DNA of 64,000 nt. Source: Fremontodendron californicum. Lineage: Eukaryota; Streptophyta; Magnoliopsida; Malvales; Malvaceae. This document shows, one piece after another, positions 34,868 to 46,955 of the stretch. A model generated the notes under the pieces. The model did not search any database and was not told the origin of the DNA. It saw only the letters and a list, made by a program, of their open reading frames with translations. Position 1 is the first letter of the stretch. The number at the start of each line of letters is the position of its first letter. The DNA lies in assembly GCA_030761205.1 (NCBI GenBank), contig JAULJL010000003.1:29456123-29520122 (forward strand), given 5' to 3'. Made by a program: the position numbers and the translations under genes.

Positions 34868-37397
34868 AAGGTATGAAAACGACCTCGAAAAAGAAATGGA
34901 GTCGCCACCAATCTTTTTTGGCTAGGTGTGATCGGCCACCTATTAAAATCGATTTTTATAAAACATTTTGAAATTAATTAAAACATTTTTAAAACCAATT
35001 TTGAAGTCTGTGCTTTGAACCAGAGAAAAAAGTACGAGTTCGAGAGTCAGTTACGTGTGGGGAAGGATTAGCACCCCTACAATGCCCGTATAAAACGGTA
35101 CCTTATTAGTCATGTGTTATCTCAAGTCTTGGTGAAAAGTCAGTTTTAGATTTGGTATATGAAGATAATTCTCATTTTAAAAAAACAATCCTATTTTTGT
35201 TTGGAAATGATCCGGATTTGTTATTGTAAATAAATTTTATTCCCCGACAAAACGGCAAAATATAGAAGTTTTATTATTCTTGAAAATCTCCGCATCATCC
35301 CTTTTTTAGAAGGGTATTCCTTCGTTAATAATAATTGATGAAGACTCCCCGGCAACCCAGAGGAGGATCCATGAATTATATTAACTCGGTGATATTGTCT
35401 TATTTATTAAAAAATATCAATTTTTTTTAAAAATTTGAATGATCATGAATTTATAAATTATTATTAAAACATGAATATAAAACATGCATAATTAAATGGC
35501 ATGACAAGCATTTTATTATAACATGACAAAAGAATTAATGACATGGCATGCTTGACATGGCAAAATTTAAATCACATGGCCAAAAGAATGAATGACATGG
35601 CATATGAATTAAAGACATGTCATGCTTGACATGGCATATGAATTAAAGACAGGGCATGCTTGACATGGCAACATCTAAATGATATGTCCCAAAAGAATGA
35701 ATGACATGACATACTTGACATGGCAAAATCCAAATGGCATAGGCCAAAAGAATTAATGACATAGCATATGAATTAATGACATGGCAAATCCTATTATGAC
35801 GTGGCAAAAGGACTAATGACATGACATACTTGATATGAAAAAATCTACATGACATAGCCAAAAGAATGAATGTCATGGCATGCTTGACATGGCAAACTCT
35901 AAATGACATAGCATATGAATGAATGACATGGCATGCTTGACAGGGCAAATGAATGAATGTCATGGCATAATCTGAATGACATGGCATATGAATGAATGAC
36001 ATGGCATGCTTGACATGTCAAAATCTAAATGACATAGCATATAAATGAATGACAATCAAAAAATGACATCAACATAGAATATTCACAAACATATCATGAT
36101 TAAGAAGGTAAATCTAGATATCATGGAATATTCTCACATCATTATTTCAAAATTTATTTTCATAGATTTTTCATGTGAGAAATCATACAATTGGCATGTC
36201 GAAAAATATTACTGTACTCCCCGGCAAACCCGGCAAAGCTTCGAAAATAATTCTTTCCTATGACATTTAATATGATTCCGAATAAAACAAAAACTATACC
36301 TTTCGATTCCATTAACACGTGTGTTGAATAATTTCCTGACCTCCCAGGCAACCCGGCAAAGATTAGGAACTAATTCTCGCCAAATGTTTAGGAAACTGAA
36401 AAATACGTTTTTATGCCAAATTAAAAATAACTAAAAAAAATATTTTTAAAAATGCAATGCATGAAGATGTATTTCTCCCCTGAAGTAAGGACATCCGTAT
36501 ACCTAAAAATGTATCCAACTACCTTTTGAAGAAACTTAAATTGGATTTTTAAAACCGAATGACTTTGGGCTCGGATTTTAAAAAAATGGAATTTTGGAGT
36601 GAGAAGAAAAACCTTGGCTGAACCCCCTAAAAAGGCTCGAGTTTTCCTATGTTTTAAAACCCGGGTTAACTACCCATGACCCGATCTTTGCAAAATAAAT
36701 TTTTATCCTTGAGATGACATGGAAAACAACCTTAAACAGTAGCTAATGACTCAAATCAGCCCCTCATTTTTACAAATAAAAATCATAAAATTATTAGTTT
36801 AGAAAAACTCATTTCTGACTCCCAAAACCAGTTTTGAAAAACTATTTTTTTACCCTTTATAAAAAAATCTAAAAAATCAGTATAGACTTGAAATATGATG
36901 GTCTTTATTAGGATAAATCGGTTTAAATATTTGGACTAAAGATGCCTTGACCGAAATTGCATTAAAGTCAAAACAATAGACTAAAAATTGTTTTACCGAA
37001 AACCATGTTTCCAACCTTGATAAAAAATTCTAAAAATCTTGGAAAAAATGCCAAAGGCTCCTCTAAGGGTCTACTAAATATGGTTAAAATATATTTTTAT
37101 TTTGGCAAAACGAACTTAGTGAAACAATTGCTCAAAGTCAAAATATCCAACTTAAACTATCTCTCTTCCAACGAGTATACACAAGAGACTTTGGCTAGAG
37201 ATCATTGATTGATCTTAGCCAAAATCAAGTTGAGAATGGTATGAAGCATGATTTTACAGCCAAACAAGCTTATGAAAATGATCAAACATGAGCTAAAAAA
37301 TAAACAAGGAAAGGAAAATCAAGATTGGCTCAATGGTTGGTTCCTTCGACATAGTCCAACCTAACCAAAATCACTTGATAAAAATCAAAATCCTCAA
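34868..37397 (-). repeat. Fragment E: truncated Tat LTR of the D type, inverted
   Basis: It begins about 100 bp inside the LTR (TGAAGGTATGAAAACGACC matches 9446 onward in A and 37510 onward in B) and continues collinearly through the minisatellite (35500-36060) to 37397, where element B inserted. In the minisatellite type and flanks it is closest to LTR D, but reversed. The outer part of this LTR should lie beyond element B, to the right of the window. Confidence 0.8.
35500..36060. repeat. Minisatellite in LTR fragment E (about 50 bp, degenerate)
   Basis: GAATGACATGGCATGCTTGA, ACATGGCAAAATCTAAATG and CATAGCATATGAATGA recur about eleven times. It is the reverse complement of the array in LTR D but more diverged. 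Confidence 0.8.
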
Positions 37398-38609
37398 TGT
37401 CGCAACCTAAAAAAAATAACGACGAGTCTCATCGCAAGACTTTATTATTCGTTAGGCGTGACATTAAAAAAAAAACCGAGGAAAAGTCGACTTAATTCCT
37501 CTAAAAAAAATGAAGGTTTTGAAAATGACCTTAAAAGACATGGAGTCGCCACCAATCTTTTTTAGCTAGGTGTGATCGGCCACCTATTAAAACCGGTTTT
37601 ATAAAATATTTTAAAAATTAATTAAAACATTTTAAAAACCAATTTCAAGTCTGCGTTTTAAACCAGAGAAATCAAAGAAGCGGGTTCGGGAGTCGGTTAC
37701 GTGCGGGGAAGGATTAGCACCCCCACAACGCCCGTATAAATCGGTACCTTATTAATCGTGTGTTATCTCAAGTCTCGGTAAAAGTTGGTTTTATATTTAG
37801 TATTTCAAATTAATTCCCAATTTAAAAAAAAATAATTCCATTTTTTTATTGAAAATGATCCGGAATTTATAAATTCAAAATTTTCCTATATTCCCCAACA
37901 AACGTGGCAAAATATAGAAATTTTTATTAGTTTTGGAAAACTTTCTGAATCATTCTCTTTTTTTGAAAGAAAGATATTCATTTATTAATAATAATTGATG
38001 ATATTCCCTCCAGCAAACCCGGGTAGAGAACTCATGAATTATGTTAACTCGGGAATATCTTTATTTTTATTGAAAACCATTATCTTTTTTTGAAAACATT
38101 TAAAAGAAATGAATATGTATATGCATGACATAAATAAAATGACATAGCAAAATCTAAATAATATAATACAACCTAAATGACATGACAAGTATGAATGGTA
38201 TGGCATATAATTTAAATGACATGGAATAAAATAATGCTATCATATAATGTGCATGAAAATAAAAATGCAATGCATGAAATGTATTTTTTCCTTTAATTAA
38301 GGAAATCCGTATATCTAACAAGATATCCGGCTACCTTAGGAAAATATGTCAAATTAAATATTCTAAAACCAAAATACTTTGTGATTGTTTGAAAACAATT
38401 TTGAGAAGCTTGAATAAGAAAATAAAAACTGGGCTAAAAATTTTTAAAATGGCTCTAATTTCCTAAGTTTAAAAAATCGGGACTTGGCTACCCTTAACCC
38501 GGGACTTGAAAAACCATTTTTAGAGTTTAAAAAGGCTTAGAAATTACCCTAAGTCAGTAGCTAACCCTCCTAATCAGCCCACTCTAAGTAAGTTAACCAA
38601 AACAGAAAA

Positions 38610-39040
38610 TTGGTTTTTCTTTAAATTCAATTCTGACTCCACTAACCAGTTTTAATCCACGATTTTTTATCATATTTTTAAAAATTCCAAAAATTCTAAA
38701 AAAAATACTGGAAACTCAGGACATGTAAAACTACACGAGAAAAAATCGGCTTAAGTTTTTGATCAGAGATGAATTCCCAGAAAAACCAGAGATGTACGAG
38801 TTTTTGGAGGAGAAAAAAACTGCTTTGTTTTTCTTTAAATTCAATTCTGACTCCACTGTCCAGTTTTAATCCACGATTTTTTATCCTATTTTTAAAAATT
38901 CCAAAAATTCTGAAAAAATTATTGGAGACTCAGGACATATAATAATACACGGGAAAAAATCAACTTAATTTTCTGATCAAAGATGAATTCCCAGAAAAAT
39001 CGGAGATGTACGAGTTTTGGATGGAAAAAAAAAACTGCTT
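38610..39040. repeat. Direct duplication of about 215 bp in LTR B
   Basis: GTTTTTCTTTAAATTCAATT...ATGTACGAGTTTT appears twice in succession (about 38610-38825 and 38826-39025). The same pair is at about 52670-53085 in the 5' LTR. LTR A has one copy (about 11110-11310). Confidence 0.85.
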
Positions 39041-40093
39041 TGCCAACACATTTTTTTTTTGTCTTTGATAAAATCATTTAAAAACCAAAATAAAAATATT
39101 TGAAACCCATAGAATGACTTGAAGACATTAGCTAGGACTTTTTGAAAGTTAGATAAAAATTGGCTAAGTAAAAAAAATCACAAAGGTAGAATAATCAATT
39201 TGACAAACTTAATTTTCCACAAGTGTGCTCAAGAGAGCATGACCTTGAACCATTAATTGGCTCAAGTCATTATTCAAGTGGCATGAACATGAAATGCATG
39301 AAACAATGCAGCAAACATAATGCATGAAATGCATGGATCTAAACCTAAATGTAAGGAAAATGCATGACACAAATAATATGGCCTAGACCTAACATGAACT
39401 TGCATGACATTTAATGTAACCTAGACCTAAGACATGCATGGCATTTTCACAAACACAAGGCATGCTTAATTCAAAAATCCAACCAAATATCATGCAAATG
39501 CAAAAACCTAACAACTAGCATGACAAAAATACAACACACAATGCAAAACACATGGAGTAGCCAAATGGCTCCAAGCTTCAACAAGCATGGCATTTTCACA
39601 AACACTTGGTATGCTAGCATGAAAAACTAAGTCATAACACAAAAATCACACAAGCATTTTCACAAACACCTAATATACCAAATCTAAAACATGCTTACTA
39701 AGATATAAAACAAGAATCATGCAAAGAATCACACAAGCATTTTCACAAACACTTAATATGCTAACTCTAAAACATGCTCAAATTTAAACAACATGAAAAC
39801 AAAAAATTAAAAATGTAAAAACATGATATCTAAGACATAAATGGCAACAAACAAAGCAACCAAATTAAATATAACTTAAGAACATAAAATAACATAATAT
39901 TTAAAACATCAAAAATAAAGAAAATAGCATAAACAATATGGTAAAATGAATCAAAAAATAACAACTTAAAATAAATAATGTAGGCCATTTGGCCATGGTG
40001 AGTTTATTGTAAAAACAAAATGTAAGAAAAATATACTTAAGAAAGGAAATGAAGGAAGAACAAGAAACATTATTTTAAAATGAAAACTCACCA

Positions 40094-40313
40094 AGTAGCT
40101 TTTGAACGGATTAAGCTATAAACCCTCAGAGTAGCTTTTGAACGGATTAAGCTACAAACCCTCAGAGTAGCTTTTGAACGGATTAAGCTACAAACCCTCT
40201 CACAAGTAGCTTTTGAACGGATTAAGCTATAAACCCTCAGAGTAGCTTTTGAACGGATTAAGCTACAAACCCTCAGAGTAGCTTTTGAACGGATTAAGCT
40301 ACAAACCCTCTCA
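40094..40313. repeat. 36-bp minisatellite in LTR B, six copies
   Basis: Units start at about 40094, 40130, 40166, 40206, 40242 and 40278: AGTAGCTTTTGAACGGATTA followed by AGCTATAAACCCTCAG, nearly identical to each other. LTR A has no such array at the matching place (about 12560). The high identity points to recent amplification. The 5' LTR is cut before this point, so sharing cannot be tested here. Confidence 0.9.
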
Positions 40314-41737
40314 ACAAAAACACTATGACTCACCACCCGGATAATCCTAATACAAGTGTATACACTATCTCACAAGGGGTGATGGGTGGTCTCAACCAAA
40401 GGCCAAGACTCCTTATTTATAAGGTGAGCACCTCCTTGGCTTGACATTACAAAGGGATGTGGGATTGGGACTTAGGCTCAAAAATGAAAATCTCTAACTT
40501 AACTCTTGATTTTTAATCACTTGATTGAAAAAATCCTAAGCTTCCTCCTTCCTTTGGGCTTGGGCAGGCCAGCACTTCTCTTTTCCAGCCCAGCTCTGAT
40601 TTTTGAAAGGCCCAAAGAAGCCCTTTTCGGTTGCTTGGGTGAAACGACCATTTTGCCCCCCCGGATGCAAAATAAATATCAAACGGGCTCCAAATTCAAT
40701 TTTTCTTTTTTTAATACTTCCAAAATAATAAAATATTGAGTTCTGGAAGTTTTCAAAATTATCCGAGTCCGTTTGCTATTTATTTGGATTTTTTCTTCCC
40801 AAAACGTCCTTTTATGCCCCTACTTTTTTCCATTTTTTAAACGAGCTCCAAATCAAGATTTTTCTTCACCAATCTCTTAAAAATAATTAAAAAGTGTGAT
40901 CTGGAAGTTTTCATAATTTTTGGAGCTCATTTGGTATTTTTTCGGGATTTATCGGCTTGAATTACTGCATAGGAGGCTCGAGATTTAGCCATTTTGCAAA
41001 CGAACTCGGAATCAAGATTTTCTTTTGCCAATCTCTTCCAAATAATTTAAAAATGAGATCTGCAAAATTTCAAAAGATTTGGAGCCCATTTGCTATTTTT
41101 TCGGGATTTATCTTTTTGAATTATTGCATCAGAAGCCCGGGATTTGGCTATTTTGCAACCGAACTCGGAATCAAGATTTTCTTTCTCCATTCTCCTTCAA
41201 ATGATTTAAGAATGAGATTGACAAATTTTCCATAATTTTCGGAGTCCATTTGCTATTTTTCCCAAAATTTTCCAATTTTGCCCCTTTAACCTCCGAAACC
41301 CGGTTTTGCTCAAAACAAGTCCGATTTTTAGATTTTCTTCAATCTGAGCCTTGGGCCATCCTTTTTAATCATTCCTCATCCATTGGGGGCTTTGGTCTTA
41401 CCAAGTCGGGCTATTTCTGTGATTCTTCCCGATTTCACCGAAATCCACTAAAAACCCTAATTCTCGGTTTTCTCCCGGATTGACTTTTCTTTCGGTTTTT
41501 CTTGCAAGTGACTTCTCCATTACCCGTAGTCAGTGCTTATCTTTCATTTGGAACCTTCAATTTCGACCAGTTTGATCATGTAAGCACTTTTCCCCAAATT
41601 TCTCGGATTAGGGTTTCTTTTCTACTAAACCTCCAAATCCCAACTTCCGAACTCCATATCTTTCAATGTAGACCTCGGATTATCAAAATTCTTTCTCCAT
41701 TTTTCAATTGAACTTAAAATCTTGATTTTGAAAGTGG

Positions 41738-41805
41738 GTTGACTTTTTCAGTAGTTTACTTTCTGGGGTTGACTTTTTCGGGGTTGACTTTTTCGGGGTT
41801 GACTT
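41738..41805 (+). promoter_or_regulatory. Cluster of four TTGACTT motifs in LTR B
   Basis: GGTTGACTT occurs at about 41738, 41767, 41782 and 41797, with a fifth site mutated to TTTACTT. The position in the LTR matches the clusters in A and D. Confidence 0.5.
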
Positions 41806-41938
41806 TTTTGTGCTCGCCCTTTTAAACTAAGTCTCGGAGTCTCACCTGCAGGATGAAAACATCTTTTTATACTTGGAAACATCAATATGGGAAGAAAACA
41901 TACCTGTTTAGTGGTCCGGACAAAATTAGGTGTCTACA

Positions 41939-41953
41939 GCTGCCCCTCTTTGG
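41939..41953 (-). other. Polypurine tract of element B
   Basis: The minus strand reads AGCCAAAGAGGGGCAGC directly before the 3' LTR. Confidence 0.87.
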
Positions 41954-42029
41954 CTATTGCTGAGAATCAGGAATCAGGCAAAGATAAACCAACACTAATT
42001 TTGTACGGTCAGTGAAATCACATGTGGAG

Positions 42030-42185
42030 GAAAGGAAAGGGGTTTTCTTTTTCTTTTTCTTTTTCATTTTTTTCATTTTTTTTTCATTTTTCCTTTTTTC
42101 TTTTTTTCAATTTTTTTCATCATTTTTTTTATTTTTTTAATTTAATTTTTTTTTATTTTTTATTTTTTTTAAAAAAAAAAAAACA
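42030..42185. repeat. T-rich low-complexity tract in element B
   Basis: A run of T with scattered C and A ends in an A-run. It carries no gene or motif. The equivalent place in element A has a short (TA)n run (about 670-690). Confidence 0.85.
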
Positions 42186-42309
42186 GTAAATTGAAGATTT
42201 GTCTTTAAATTGAATTCCCTACCTAATCAAGGCTCGATTCGTCTTAAGGAAACGAATTCGATTTGCAAGAAAGGAAATGACCTCGACGATGGTCTCGGGG
42301 CCTTAACCT

Positions 42310-44170
42310 GTCTTGTTCTCAGCTGTGTTTAAAATTCTGGATATCTCCTCCAGAAGCTTCGGCTATCACCACCAAAGTCTTGCTCATTTTTTTTAAAATG
42401 TAAAAATTCTGGGTATCACCTCCAGAAGCTTCAGCAATCACCACCGAAGACTTTTTATCTTTTCAAAGGATTTTAAAACTCTGGATATCTCCACCAGAGG
42501 CTTCAGCTATCACCACCGAAGTCTTGTTCATTTTTAAAACTGTAAAATTCTGGGTATCATCTCCAGAAGCTTCAGCTATCACCATCGAAGACTTTCTACC
42601 TTTTCAAAGGACTTTAAAAAAACTCTGGATATCTCCACCAGAGGCTTCAGCTATCACCACCGAAGACTTGTTCATAAATAAAAAAAAGTACCTAGACGAT
42701 GATTTCGGGGCTCGACTCGCCTTAAGGAAACGAAATCGATTATACCTGAAAGCTTTAAGAGATGATGCAAATGCTTCATGATGCAAATGCAAATGTCTTT
42801 TGTTGATGCAAATGCTTCTTGATGTAGATGCAAATGACTTAGATTGGTGCAAATGTCTTTGATGCAAATGTAAATGACTTGATTTGATGCAAACTTTCTT
42901 GATGCAGATTTAACTAACTTAGATTGATGCAAATGCTTCTTGATGTAGATGCACATGTTGAAAAAAATTCTGGATAACTCCTTCAAAAGAAGATTTCTCA
43001 ATTTTCAAAATTATAAAACCCTGGATATCTCCACCAGAGGCTTCAGCTATCACCACCGAAGACTTCTTCATTTTTAAAACTGTAAAATTTTGGATATCCC
43101 CACCAGAAGCTTTGGCTATCACCACCAAAGACTTGCTCAATATAAAATTCTAGATAACTCATCTAGAAGAAGATTTCTCATGTTTCAAAATTATAAAACC
43201 CTGGATATCTCCACCAGAGGCTTCAGCTATCACCACCGAAGACTTGTTCTTTTAAAACTGCAAAATTCTGGATATCACCACCAGAAGCTTTGGCTATCAC
43301 CACCAAAGACTTGGTCATTGTAAAATTCTGGGTAACTCCTTCAGAATAAAATTTCTCATTTTTCAAAATTATAAAACCCTGGATATCTCCACCAGAGGCT
43401 TCAGCTATCACCACCGAAGACTTGTTCACTTTTAAAACTGTAAAATTCTGGATATCCCCACCAGAAGCTTTGGCTATCACCACCAAAGACTTGTTCATTG
43501 TAAAATTCTGGGTAACTCCTTCAGAATAAAATTTCTCATGTTTTAAAATTATAAAACCCTGGATATCTCCACCAGAGGCTTCAGCTATCACCACCGAAGA
43601 CTTATTCACTTTTAAAACTGCAAAATTCTGGATATCACCACCAGAAGCTTTGGCTATCACCACCAAAGACTTGCTCATTGTAAAATTCTGGGTAACTCCT
43701 TCAGAATAAAATTTCTCATGTTTTAAAATTATAAAACCCTGGATATCTCCACCAGAGGCTTCAGCTATCACCACCGAAGACTTGTTCACTTTTTAAAAAC
43801 TGTAAAATTCTGGATATCCCCACCAGAAGCTTTGGCTATCACCACCAAAGACTTGCTCATTGTAAAATTCTGGGTAACTCCTTCAGAATAAAATTTCTCA
43901 TGTTTTAAAATTATAAAACCCTGGATATCTCCACCAGAGGCTTCAGCTATCACCACCGAAGACTTGTTCACTTTTAAAACTGCAAAATTCTGGATATCAC
44001 CACCGAAGACTTGCTCATTGTAAAATTCTGGATATCCCCACCAGAAGAAAATTTCTCATTTTTCAAAATTATAAAACTCTGGATATCTCCACCAGAGGCT
44101 TCAGCTATCACCACCGAAGACTTGTTCACTTTTTAAAAACTGTAAAATTCTGGATATCTCCACCAGAAGC
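42310..44170. repeat. Tandem array in the 3' region of element B, 60-bp units in a 180-bp higher-order repeat
   Basis: The basic unit of about 60 bp holds TCTGGATATCTCCACCAGA, GGCTTCAGCTATCACCACCG and AAGACTTG. From 43020 to 44080, three variants alternate: TTCAGC/CACCGAAG, TTTGGC/CACCAAAG and a degenerate TAACTCCTTCAGAATAAAA. The ...GGATATCTCCACC variant starts at about 43023, 43203, 43381, 43561, 43741, 43923 and 44081. The period of 180 is divisible by three, so one minus-strand frame stays open (43223-43789); that is a consequence of the repeat, not evidence of a protein. Confidence 0.92.
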
Positions 44171-46955
44171 TTTGAGAAATGATGCAGATGCACATGTCTT
44201 TTAACAAGGTGCTCATGCTTCATGGTGCAAATGTAAAATATTTCTTAGTGCAAATGCAAATGGCCTGGATTGATGCCCATGTTTCATGATGCAGATGCCC
44301 CTACTAATTGTGTTCATGTAACTGGTTTATGAATGGTATAACTACAATTACCACACAATAATGAAAATGCAATGATTCTAGAAATGATGCAATTGCTTGA
44401 GATGACACAAATGCGAATTCCATGAAGAATGTAAATGTAAAGGTAAAATGCAGATGCTTATGGAATAATTCCAATGCAAATACCCATGAATGATGCAAAT
44501 GCTTGCCGACACTGTGCAGATGCAAAAGCTCGATAAAGAGATGAGTGCTCATGAGTGATGCAAATGCCCCCGGTTGTTTTTCTAGACTTTGGCTTAGCCT
44601 TTCAAATTCATTTTTCCTCTTCAAATCAGAGTATATCTTCAATTCATTTCGGCTATTCTCTTTGCCCCAACAGTTTTCAAACTTTCATCAACAGAGATCT
44701 GAACTGGGTTCGATATCTTCTTCTCATATCTGGAAGTCAGGACCTATCCTGGCAGTTCTATACCTTTGAGTTAGAAAAATCCTTGTCACATGTCATCATC
44801 AAAAATGGGTATTTCAAAAATATTTTTTTTTGTTTTGAAAAACAATTTTGCTTATTTAAGGAAACCTTCTAAGCCAAAAATTTTAACTCCACAGTGTATG
44901 ATGTACAAATCTTTTGATGACTGATGATCACTGTTAGAAAATTCCCTAAGTATTAATCTGGGTTTTTCCAACTGGGATTGGCAAGGCTTGGTATAACAAG
45001 ATTCTGACTTTTTCAGGAAAACTTCATGACAAAAATGTATATCCTTTCTAGGCTCACAAATGGAACAGGTTTTACAAATCATGAATTTATTGAGAACCAA
45101 ACAAATTCAACATTCTTTTAGTTTCCATATCAAGGCATTTTGACAAGCGTCAAGATTGGCCTGGATGTTCAAACTCAAAAGTTTAATCTTGGAGAAAAAG
45201 GTTTCAGTTTTTTTTTAAGACAATCCTTTGAATGAGAATTGACAATTTGGGGGTTCAAGAAATCCTAGATGTTCCTCGATGACCACTCCTTTAATAAGAT
45301 CTTTTCTTTTTGGGGTATCGGCACTATCATAGAGGGCATTGAAAATTTCCAAATTTACTCTAGACCGCCCATTTTTGGGTTTTCGCCCTAGAGTCACATT
45401 CTTTCCCTTCTTTTTTTTTTTTTTTTACCATACACTTGAGAATTCTAAATTCTTCCTTAGTGAAATGATAATTCGATGAAATGGGATAAAATCTGAGGAA
45501 AAACCTTTCAAATTAAATATTCATGCTTGATCAAAATGGACTTTTAAAGCACGTAATTTAGGCCATCGCTCAGGGTTCAGAAAGAAAGGATAAATAGGCC
45601 CAAAATATGTGTTTGAGGGTAATCAGATCAAGGATCATTTCTTGAGGAGGATTCTTTTTGAAGCATTTGTCCCTTCTTGGATATTTCTTTCCTTTTGACT
45701 TTTGTGTCTTTCTTTCCTCGCTCTTGGCTTTCAATTTGTCATGTATTTCACACATTTTGTTTTCTTTTTTTATTGTGTTTTTTTGTTTTTCTTGGCTTTC
45801 ATTTCGCCATCTTTTCCTCTTCTTTTTTCTTTGACAGAGTGCGCCCGTATTTATTCGGGGACCCATTTGCTTTTTGTCCATCCTTGAGCTGTCACTCATT
45901 TCTCAATGATCTTTGAAAAGATCTTTCCTCGCATTTGCCCCCCAGTAGAGGGTAATCCTTGATCAGGGTTCAAAGAAGAAAGAATTCTTTTGGCTCAAAA
46001 GGGGTGACTATGGATAATAAATTTTTTTTTTGTGAAAGGGATATGAAAGATGGCCATTTCTCATGTCAAGCACAAATATTCACATTGAAAAGCAATTCCC
46101 AGGGGAAATAGATATTCAGAATTTCATTTTGCACTTTGGAATCATCCGAATTCTCATATGCATGATATCACAATTTTTCTTTTCTTTTTTTTTTTTTTTG
46201 TTTTTTTCGTCGCATGCCCCCAATGATTCATGCATTAAGTCCATCCTTATTCACGATGTATCCATCATTTCTACATATGATGCCCCAATTTGATTAACCA
46301 TGAAGAATAAGAGACAAGGAAAACCTGTTTTTGGGTCATATTTTCCTTGTCTCTTCAAAGAACTCAGATTGGAAACTCAACCTTTTCTCTGGGACAAGGG
46401 ATAATCTAGTTTAATCATTGTGCCCCAGGGTGTCAATCATGAAGTGATGTCTAGGCAATGAATGGTTTTAGCACAATCTTGACACACATCAAATTACCAA
46501 AATCTGGATTCTTGATAGAATGTCTCATTTGTTTGATTTTCAAGGAATTTGAAAATTTTCAAAAAGTTCGTTCCTTTGTTCATAGCCTAGACTAAGATCT
46601 ACGTCTTTGCTTATTCTGTGATGACAATGGTTTTATGAAGTCAAATCATTCATATTCCTTGAAGCATTAGGTCTTTCAAGTGGTCTCGGTTCAAAAGATT
46701 TAGGCTTAGGAAAGCCTAAAAGAGAGGGCTGAAGGTATTGGGTCATTTCTAACAATGATCATCAATCTTCTTGAGACTATCCATCACTAAAAATTCCTTA
46801 ATGCTTGTTTTTGCAAATTCAAGTTATTGTTGAAACACGACAAACACAAAGCATTTAAAATACAAAATTCATTTAATTCATGTAGATGTTAACATGAGAC
46901 AAGTGCTTTCCTCATCATAGTGTATAGAACTACATGTGTCAAAAACCTAATATGA
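44171..46955 (-). other. 3' non-coding region of element B
   Basis: It is collinear with 1690-4490 of element A. There are short GATGCAAATG-type repeats (44180-44540), then non-coding sequence. 45480-46170 corresponds inversely to the post-integrase block of element D. The gag stop is about 0.8 kb from this block, leaving no room for pol. T-runs lie at about 45410-45427 and 46180-46207. Confidence 0.8.

Larger units (their letters stand above)
37398..41938 (-). repeat. 3' LTR of element B (4541 bp)
   Basis: It starts TGTCGCAACC and ends GTGTCTACA. Compared with LTR A it lacks the 40-bp array, carries a direct duplication of about 215 bp (38610-39040), and has a 36-bp array (40094-40313). The duplication is also in the other B LTR, so it predates this insertion. 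Confidence 0.93.

Noticed and set aside
43223..43789. 188-codon repetitive minus-strand frame in element B
   Set aside because: It is produced by a 60/180-bp array whose period is a multiple of three; no start context or unique sequence.
42310..44170. Possible CRISPR-like array
   Set aside because: Units are contiguous tandem repeats without spacers, in plant DNA.
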